Positions 57,104-64,000 of a stretch of 64,000 nucleotides of DNA are shown here, piece by piece (within the stretch, counting starts at the first letter, position 1; each line of letters starts with the position of its first letter). This stretch comes from Protula sp. h YS-2021 (lineage: Eukaryota > Annelida > Polychaeta > Sabellida > Serpulidae): positions 70,869,091-70,933,090 of the forward strand of contig OX457026.1 of assembly GCA_949752745.1 (NCBI GenBank). Direction: 5' to 3'. Made by a program: the position numbers and the translations under genes. The notes under the pieces were generated by a model that saw nothing but the letters and a program-made list of their open reading frames with translations, was not told where the DNA came from and searched no databases.

Positions 57104-57215
57104 TGTACTCTGCTGCAGCTACTGCTACAGCTGGCACTGCTGCTACAGCAGCTGCTATTGTAACAGATGCTACTTCTGCCAAAGATACAGCCGCTGTCAC
57201 AGCTGCTGTAACTGT
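57104..57215. repeat. Imperfect GCT/ACT/ACA trinucleotide tract
   Basis: GCTGCAGCTACTGCTACAGC and like triplets. The plus frame reads Ala/Thr-rich and the minus Ala/Val-rich. No flanking gene signals were found, so it is treated as a microsatellite. Confidence 0.7.
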
Positions 57216-57826
57216 ATGTCATATCAGCATGACAAAATCTAGGCACTTACAATGTAAATTCGAGTCAGACACACATATCTCAATTTTGAAACTGGCATAA
57301 AAAACAAGCAAGATTGTGTTCGCTATACATATCACTTAGCAGAAGACGGAAATACAATAGGGCAATGGTATTGGCTCTCGTGTTTTGCCGACAGCATATC
57401 GAGTGTCCTTTCGGATACTTTCCTCCCTGCTATGTTACTGATAATGGCTCTACAGACTTTCTCATCTTCCTCAAAGAGAGCAATTACTGCAATACTAGGG
57501 GCCTCCGGAAATTCTTGAAATCCTCGGCTGCCTTGGTATAGCCTACCTTAAATTAGCAATGAAATATTTTTTTCATAAAACACCTCGTCGCCCCTCAAAC
57601 TGAGTAACGAGTTATTTACCCCTTTTTTATGAACTTATAGTGAAAAATATTTCCAATTTGAGTCATTTTAAGATCTTTTTTGTAATGTTTTTTTTTTTTG
57701 CTGTTGTAAAAATTGCTAGAAATATTCATTGCATATTATTTTTAATATACTTTGAAATCATGCCATCACTTCCCGAAAAAGACGTAAAATGCCAAAATTG
57801 TAATAAGTTCAACTCATTTTCAAAAC
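57216..57826. other. Spacer, no gene seen
   Basis: A 119-codon plus frame (57640-57999) starts in AT-rich spacer and runs into the next MITE, so it is not credible as a gene. Confidence 0.35.
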
Positions 57827-58625
57827 CCCAGAATGCCTGTTCACGTTGGAAAACCGTCAGCTCCAGGCGTCGGATCAACGCCAAGACATGGTCCTCATAT
57901 GAACGCTTAAACATGTCTTTACACCGACTTTTTAGACAGGCGTCGAATGATCAACGCTGTATAAGCGTCGTGAGAGCAATATTGTGTAGATATTGTTAAA
58001 GGTCATTGTATAGATGTGGGGACACCGACATTCGTGAGTTACCTCTCACCCCCTACCTCCCCCCCCCCCCCCGACGCCGTACGAAATCACTTTTCATGCC
58101 TGCTTTCCAAAAGTAGGCGATAAAAAACTTGAGGGTCCCAGAGACCATTTGGACCCATTTTCTAAAAGACCTATCACAGCAGCCACCATGGCAGTTATTT
58201 TCGGTGAGAGATAACATGATGAGGTTGTTTTTGGTTGTGTCCCCGAGTTCTGCACAACGGCTGGGGAAAGAGATTGTTTCGACTTTCATATAAGAACCGT
58301 ATCCCGGCACCTCTCCATTCGAGAGAGAAAAAAAAACAACCAACTACAACTATTTGAGAAGAAACTGGAAATTGTTCGATGAAAGTCGCGACGCCAAAAC
58401 AGACGTTGACCAGACTCACATTGTTTACTTGGGACATTCCCATGGAAAGTGTTCATATCTTTCACAGCGTGACCGACGTGTACTTAAGGGGAGGGAAGCA
58501 GAGAAAATTTTCTCTACGTTCTCCAACAGAAATCCAGAAGGTGTTGTATCATCTTCTATTTAGATCATTCTCAAACGTTTATCAGTCACGATGCAACATC
58601 TATGAAACACCGATTGTTTGCTTGG
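57827..58625. mobile_element. MITE-C, copy 3
   Basis: Starts CCCAGAATGCCTGTTCACGT. The complement of its right end is CCAAGCAAACAATCGGTGTT. ACGTTGG, GGCGTCGGAT, AGGCGTCGAATGATCAACGC and GACGTTGACC words fill both ends. GAGATTGTTTCGACTTTCAT matches words of copy 2. The middle contains a C14 run (58059-58072). Diverged copy; frames inside are not genes. Confidence 0.6.
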
Positions 58626-59639
58626 AAAAAACTCACAAATTAATTTTCACTGTCATTGAGGAGTTGTGACAGGCCAATCCAGGCCCCTCTTCTGCCGGGG
58701 CTTCTCCAGCATGTCATGTATTAAATGAAGCAAAGTTGAAAGTTGGAATTTCCCAATGGATTTTCCCAAATGATTGACTGCGACATTTTGCAGAGGCAGA
58801 CAGTAAATTTCCATGTATTTATTTATTTTTGTCATACCCCTAATCAGAGAATTAAAAGCAAAAGTGGATGTATTAAAAACAAACAGCCCGCTCTCTCCCC
58901 CTGCCACCTCCCCCCCCCAAAGTGGTTTTGCTTTTCCTGCACAAAGCGATATTTGGCGGTGGGGGGTTTGGGGGGGGGGAGTATATGCCGATAGCTTACA
59001 GGTATGTAAAGTGGGTGCTGTATGTGGTGCTGCAGGTATATTGTAAACAAGGTCACGTGAGTTGATCCATTTGCGAACACAGAACAAAGTGCTCGATTGA
59101 AGTGCACTTGATAAGTGCCTTTTCTAACAGGTACTTTCAAGCAGAAAGCATCGTTATTGTCCAACAGCTAACCTCTGCGGTGGCTTGGTCTAATGTGTAT
59201 AAGACCTATTTGTATCGTTGACCCACAGAGGGATTCCGTGAAAATAATGCTCTTACTGACAGGTACTACCGTCTAAGTCTATCCGCTTTGTTGCGACACA
59301 GAGCAGATTTATCTCCCCAGAGGTCAGCTGTTAAATAGCAACACAGAAAGCTTGGCAACATTGGGCTGAAATGAACTACATCAGCAACTTTTTCTTTTCT
59401 GTTTGGGTCAACTAATATTACCAAAGATAATGAAATCCACTTAAACTGGGCGCCCAACTTTTAGCTTATAATTGTTTATGCTGTCGAATAGCTAAGCTTC
59501 ATTTATGCCTATTCTCACCCTGCGTTGACGATTTGTCTCATTCTCAATGAGCATCATGGGTGTGCCGTCTATTTTAAGTCGGAAAGTCAAGCGACTAAAT
59601 CTATCTAAAAGTTACAGTTTACTAGGTTTTGATTTGTAT
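58626..59639. other. Spacer with G/C-rich runs
   Basis: C- and G-runs at 58912-58918 and 58962-58979. A 144-codon minus frame (58653-59087) is driven by these runs and has no known domain. Confidence 0.35.
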
Positions 59640-60010
59640 TTTTGTTTGTTTTTAGACCAGCCGAGTTCGTCGGGCTGATATAGCCACATCAGGGGTGGGG
59701 GGTCGGGCAGGCATGCGTCCGTCGTCTGTATGTACGTACGTGCTATGTAAGCTTTTACTTAAAATGTTTCTTCTATCGGATTGCGTTCAAATTTTACATC
59801 ATTGTTACCCAGTTGGCCCTCTCTTGAAAAATTACTTTTCAGCCAGTTGTCAAAAATTGGCGAAATGGCGACATTTTAATTTTTCATATATCCTACAAAA
59901 TTGTGAAGTTTTGCTGAGTGGTCCGCTCTAAAAACTCCTCTTTGGTGATCCGCTAAAAATTAACTACATTGTCAAAATGGAGACATATTATTTATTTTAT
60001 TTTTTGTCGG
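59640..60010. repeat. Probable interspersed repeat (AGACCAGCCGAGTTCGTC type)
   Basis: AGACCAGCCGAGTTCGTCGG then CTGATATAGCCAC, a GTCCGTCGTCTGTATGTACG run, TTCAAATTTTACATCATTG and paired GGCGAAATGGCGACAT / CAAAATGGAGACATAT phrases. Elements with this opening are, as I recall, frequent in bivalve genomes. No second copy lies in the window. Confidence 0.4.
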
Positions 60011-60555
60011 GAACAAATTGCAACTTCTGCTTCTGTCGAGCGTTGGAAAATCAACGTTCTTTCGAATTTAGTAGTGGAACCAAATCCTGGCGCTGATCTA
60101 ATGTCTGGTCGAAATGTATGTTCTCGTAAAGTCTCGTAATGTATGTTCTCCGCGTAAAGGCAACATCGGAAGTTTACTTGAAACCTTCTGCACGTTCAAG
60201 ATTCCATGTTTTCATCTCTGAAGAAAGTCACTTCAATGTGTAAGGTAGTGGAAATCTCCACCAAAAGGAAGGTTGTAAAATCTGTAGGAAGTGTATATCC
60301 ATTATTCGCTATCTTTTCTAGTTGTCTGTGCTGTAATGGATTCAGTACATCAAAGGAGCTTCGTGACTATAATGCACAAAACGACACGGCGAACAATATG
60401 CCAACTGTACGATGGGCTTGATGGTTGTCGACTTGTCATGCAAGCCTTTAGTAAAAAATGGAGGTAAGGGGGGAGGTGGGTGAGATCCACGGCTCCCATG
60501 TCTAAATTGCGTCTGACAGTCACGTGATGGGTTTATTCGTCACCGGAGAGTACTG
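60011..60555. other. Spacer, no gene seen
   Basis: ATGTATGTTCTCGTAAAGTC-type duplication near 60114-60150. A 71-codon frame at 60206 is unrecognised. Confidence 0.3.
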
Positions 60556-60785
60556 CTTCTGGCAAGAAATACGAAATACGGGTCGGCCAATCAGAAATAC
60601 GCCTGCCAGAATCATACAGTTCGGCCAATCAGAAATACGCCTGGCAGAATCGTACGGGTCGGCCAATCAGAAATACACCTAGCAGAATCGTACGGGTCGG
60701 CCAATCAGAAATACGCCTGGTAGAATCGTACGGTTCGGCCAATCAGAAATACCCCTCGCAAAACCGTACAGGTCAGCCAGTTACA
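60556..60785. repeat. 38-bp tandem array of CCAAT boxes
   Basis: GGCCAATCAGAAATAC begins at 60585, 60623, 60661, 60699 and 60737, exactly 38 bp apart. The rest of the unit is CGCCTGGCAGAATCGTACGG. Decayed units flank both sides. GGCCAATCAG is a full NF-Y-type CCAAT box in every unit. Confidence 0.95.
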
Positions 60786-60894
60786 ACTGATGAAAAATGT
60801 CTTTGTTTTATGTATGACAAAAATTTTGTGACGATGCTCTGAATAAATTTGTATTTGAAACAAAGATGAGGCCTGCTGTGTTCATGCAAAGCCT
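60786..60894. other. Short spacer
   Basis: No feature recognised. Confidence 0.3.
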
Positions 60895-61653
60895 CCCAAG
60901 TAAACTTTAGGACGCTCAAGCAACGTTGGATAAACGTCTCACAAAAGTCAGTTGTTTATGAAAGTCGAAACAAAGTATACCTTCCAACGTTGGATGGACT
61001 TCAATTATCGTTATTACGTAAAGATTACAAATGGAAATCGAAAGAACTCCGAACTCCCGACGTTGCATAGACGGCAGGGAAATATTAATCTAGAATTGCC
61101 GTCAAGACAGCTACAATCATAGTATGGTCAACCTCCGGCACAGCACCCCATACTTGGGTCATCTGCGCGCACAGAATAAGTATGAAGTCGATTTCTATAA
61201 CTATTTCTCAACAGTAGATGAGAAAAATGTGGCGCGCTCTTGAAATTCTCATATTTCACGTCCTCATTTCGATCTACTTTCAAAGTGACCTGTCACAGAT
61301 ACCATGTGAGCGATAACTACAAGGAGGTTGTTTTTCGATTTTGAGTCGGACGTCTATACGTCGATTTGTCTATGTCCATCCAACGTCGATTGTCCGACGT
61401 TTGTCCAAAGTTGGACCAAAAGACGTTGATTAGACGTCGGAGATAGTTGCATTTTGGTTGCGACCAATAGTAACGTCTAAACGACGCTACTTGCTCGGGT
61501 ATGTTCAACGTTGTATCAAAGATGTTGGTCAGACGTTGATCTAGGGTTGCGACCAATCACAACCAATTTACAACTAAAGTTAATGTTATGATTTGGTCGA
61601 GTCGACGTCACAACCTCATATCGACGTCGGATCGACGTTGGAATGTTAACTGG
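60895..61653 (+). mobile_element. MITE-C, copy 4 (uninterrupted)
   Basis: Starts CCCAAGTAAACTTTAGGACG. The complement of its right end is CCAGTTAACATTCCAACGTC. Both flanks are packed with ACGTTG(G)/CAACGT and GACGTC words. The middle third holds GTATGGTCAACCTCCGGCAC and CTCATATTTCACGTC blocks shared with copy 2. About 760 bp, non-coding. Its right edge abuts an R1 copy, as the short copy at 20167 also does. Confidence 0.75.
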
Positions 61654-62160
61654 TGCCTTGTTGAACTTGACCTTGTCTTCCGAGGTCAAGACAAAAACCG
61701 GAAGGTGATTATTATCTCGAAATCCGATAAAGACAGAGTGATTTTAAGATCATTTCCCATTCATTATCCCGAAAAAAAAGTTACACAAAAATACCTGGGT
61801 GACTTAAAGTTTTTTCGCCAAGGTCAAGATACCAATTCGTAAATTGACCGCTTTCTCAAAAACCCTTAGAAATGGGACGAATTTGAACTCATTTTCGATC
61901 CATCAATACTAAACCGCGCTGCATAAAATATACCTGGGGGACCAGGAACGTTTCACCAACGTTAGAACACAACACTGGAAGCTGACTATTATCTCGAAAA
62001 CTGTTAGAGAGAGAAACGTTAAGCTGATTTATTACCTATTTGAGCTGGAAGACGTTACACAGAATGTTTCTTGGTGACAGGGTTTACATAATAGGAACCT
62101 CGGTAATCTAGAAATTTTATGTCAAGGTGTAGGTTCAACATCAAAAGTTGGCCATTTTTT
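61654..62160 (-). mobile_element. R1 repeat, copy e (partial, diverged)
   Basis: Words ACCTTGTCTTCCGAGGTCAA, AAACCGGAAGGTGATTATTA, TCTCGAAA..GTTAGAGA and GCTGACTATTATCTCGAAAA identify R1 in minus orientation. The R1 3' end is missing at the MITE-C border and the R1 5' end is not recognisable. Confidence 0.7.
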
Positions 62161-62671
62161 TGGGAAATCGCTAGACGCGAGCAAGAACTGCAATATTCTG
62201 ACTTCATCTTCATCTGTAGATCGATCCAATGACGAAAATAATTGGCACATGTCCGTGTTTCAAGAAAGCTACTTTGCAGACCCAAAAATAATGTCGTCAC
62301 TGACGGTTCTTGCGTTGAAATTAAGAATGGTATTATTTTCGAAATGGCCAAAACAGGTATCTTATGGGACTTGATCCAAAAATGGTCAAAATTCACGTTG
62401 AGCACATGTTAGAGCAGCAGCAGTTCCACTATCACTACCTGTAATTATTATTACATTTTTTTTCGTTTTTGTCCTCTGTTCACCTCCACTCCCCCAGCCA
62501 GTCTATCTCCCGTCCTCTATTTTACTCGATATATTTTTCTTTCTGCTGCTGACTCAAAGGCACAGTTAATTGCAACCCATCTTTATCCTACTTGTAATAT
62601 CCGACTCAGTGATCACCAAATTAGTAAGATAAATCTTATTAGTACTTTATCCCCGTCGTATTTACCAATGG
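62161..62671. other. Spacer, no gene seen
   Basis: No feature recognised. Confidence 0.3.
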
Positions 62672-62951
62672 CAATTACATCGCAGCTATATTGAAATGAA
62701 ACGAATTCACATATGTTATATACTTTGGATGGGAAGCAATGGTAGGTGGGGATCCGAAAACGAAATTATTGCAGCGGCAGCTATGCTGCACACGGATGCC
62801 GTGGCATTTTTCCTTTGCGGAAAAGACACTTATAACTGGATGACGTACGGACTACTCAAACTTGAAGCCTCTGGGAAAATTGCGAAGGGTCATTAAAACG
62901 GTTTATTTGTCCATCACAAACCACCATTTCACGCCTGTCTACCAGAATTGA
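62672..62951 (+). pseudogene. OTU-like cysteine protease domain fragment
   Basis: The plus frame ending at 62896 has NGRWGSENEIIAAAAMLHTD then TYNWMTYGLL. After a +1 shift at about 62892 it continues IKTVYLSITNHHFTPVYQN to a stop at 62949-62951. W(G)..EI.AAA..L is the middle of an OTU fold and NHHF.PV fits the motif around the catalytic His. The N-terminal DGNC-type catalytic Cys segment is absent upstream. OTU domains of this kind often travel in transposons of aquatic invertebrates. I cannot tell whether this comes from a transposon or a host gene copy. Frameshift and lost N-terminus make it non-functional. Confidence 0.55.
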
Positions 62952-63244
62952 GACAACAGCATGATGCAGCATAGACATTAGTGTTTTATGCTTCGGTTTT
63001 TTTCGGGTGCCTTTTTTATATTTTTATATGAATTGTGTTGAAATTAGTCAGTGAAGTTGTTTAAAATAATTTTTATACAGTTTAATTGAGTCCATTTATT
63101 CACATGAACAAATTGTATCAAAATACATTTACCCGCAAAGAAGTTCGTGGAAGGGGGAGGGGGTTAAATATATTGGAGGGGGGAAGATAGCTTAGCACAG
63201 TTCCCCCCCCCCCCCCATCCCAGACGGGAAGGGGGGGGTTAAGA
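62952..63244. other. Spacer; C14 run at 63203-63216
   Basis: G- and C-runs between 63150 and 63240. No gene. Confidence 0.4.
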
Positions 63245-63310
63245 TAGCCGGTTACACCATCCACTTCAGTGATTAAGGCGCCCAGGCCAACGCCCTGGGC
63301 TCAAAACTAT
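63245..63310 (+). repeat. Possible tRNA-derived SINE head
   Basis: CTTCAGTGATTAAGGCGCCC followed by CGCCCTGGGCTCAAAAC resembles the D-arm and T-arm of a serine/leucine-type tRNA head. The A and B boxes are imperfect and no cloverleaf closes. Confidence 0.25.
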
Positions 63311-63319
63311 TTTTGACAT

Positions 63320-63560
63320 GTTCCCCCAGATGGCCTTATTTCCGGGACTTCCAAACTGCTAATGCATCAGAAAGTCTATTAGCCCCTTGTTTGCAAAGCG
63401 GGACTAATCTAACCCCGTCACTGAGCTAAAGCTTTGCTATTCAGCCCTTAATTTGCATCGTTTTTTTAAGCAACCGCCGTAAATCTTGTTAAAGAGATTT
63501 TGCAGTTGTCAAATCGAGTTTAATCAAGGCCCTTGTTTTTTATTCGCTTCCTTTTGCTCA
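63320..63560. promoter_or_regulatory. Even-composition island with octamer site
   Basis: ATTTGCAT (63451-63458) within CCCTTAATTTGCATCG, plus TTGTTTGCAAAG (forkhead-type), CTAATGCATC and CCGGGACTTCC. The texture resembles a conserved non-coding element; unproven. Confidence 0.22.
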
Positions 63561-63591
63561 GACAGCACTGGTGAATAGTTGCTTGAACACT

Positions 63592-63632
63592 AAAAACATG
63601 TCATACAAACATGTCATACAAACATGTCATTT
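63592..63632. repeat. Three copies of ACATGTCATACAA-type 14-bp unit
   Basis: ACATGTCATACAAACATGTC and repeat. Short and exact, with the last unit diverging into CATTTGACC. Confidence 0.8.
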
Positions 63633-63789
63633 GACCCTGGCTTTTTGTGTATCTTATCACACAACTCGCTGTGGTATTTACCTCCCCCCTCCCCCCAACG
63701 GAATTTTAACGCACCAAGTCCACGGTTTGTGTGATGTTAAATTGTGGGTTAAAAAATGAAAAAAAAAACAAAAAAAAACAATGGCAATG

Positions 63790-63907
63790 TTGCGTCAGAC
63801 ATGGCCGACCCCTTTGACCCCCTCCTGAAATCTTCGGCTAAACTGTTCCCCCATTTTGTCTTTGGATTCCCCATCCACATCTTGCTAAATCCTGGATCCG
63901 CCACTGG
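63790..63907 (-). mobile_element. Transposon-terminus-like sequence (CAGTGGCGGATCCAGG)
   Basis: The complement of 63890-63906 contains CAGTGGCGGATCCAGGATTT, a phrase that, as I recall, begins many animal DNA-transposon and MITE copies. The other end is not visible before the left A-rich tract (63757-63780), so only the end is claimed. Confidence 0.4.
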
Positions 63908-64000
63908 AAACCAGTTGCCATGGAGATATATTCTCTGCAAAGATGGAGGCGGTTCGTTGTGAGAAAATGCTAACGTGTGTTTGTGAAATGAATGAAATTC

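Noticed and set aside
57640..57999. 119-codon plus frame with hydrophobic start
   Set aside because: It runs from spacer into MITE-C; the C-terminal half is repeat DNA.
58653..59087. 144-codon minus frame
   Set aside because: Length depends on G/C runs that give Pro- and Gly-rich text; no domain.

Overview
The window is eukaryotic, most likely from a marine invertebrate and perhaps a mollusc-like lophotrochozoan. It has low coding density, AT-rich spacers, long minisatellites, G/C homopolymers, and many interspersed repeats carrying DIRS-like, L2/CR1-like LINE and FLYWCH-MULE remains. No operons, bacterial signals, rRNA or intact tRNA genes were seen. The lineage call is an inference from repeat style, not from a recognised host gene.

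Host-gene content is very thin. Two short stretches look like real coding exons on the + strand. One is a 91-nt exon (11649-11739) with a strong acceptor and donor. The other is a possible first coding exon (40659-41047) with an ideal start context, an N-myristoylation-type N-terminus and a consensus donor. Both end in the same codon phase just before GTAAG, so they could be alternative 5' exons of one large + strand gene whose body lies to the right. Several compositionally even islands with clustered transcription-factor motifs (16.7-17.2, 39.2-39.6, 42.1-42.4, 53.1-53.6 and 63.3-63.5 kb) would fit intronic or upstream regulatory DNA.

Most of what can be recognised is mobile DNA. R1 is a GTCA-rich family with about 130-bp internal units, five copies. 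MITE-B has structured ends, four copies. MITE-C has CCCAG..AAACATT ends filled with ACGTTG/GACGTC motifs, four copies. A GATATC-rich MITE has 30-bp inverted ends, two copies. There are pogo-like MITEs, two 5'-truncated LINE tails, a decayed DIRS-like pol, a fragment resembling an OTU protease, and a 2.1-kb FLYWCH-MULE with long terminal inverted repeats, an 11-bp target duplication and a dead transposase. The nesting can be read directly: the MULE sits inside a MITE-B, a LINE inside a MITE-C, a LINE joins the GATATC MITE, and a MITE-C sits inside an R1.

The other main component is tandem repeats: a 3.7-kb array of 30-bp units with a 1.5-kb higher-order duplication (33.8-37.5 kb), a 33-bp array (12.9-13.6 kb), a 24-bp array (24.5-24.9 kb), a 30-bp array (41.6-41.85 kb), a 38-bp CCAAT-box array (60.6-60.8 kb), and a fresh 265-bp tandem duplication (18.6-19.1 kb). 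Long open frames over these arrays arise because the period is a multiple of three, not because they encode proteins.
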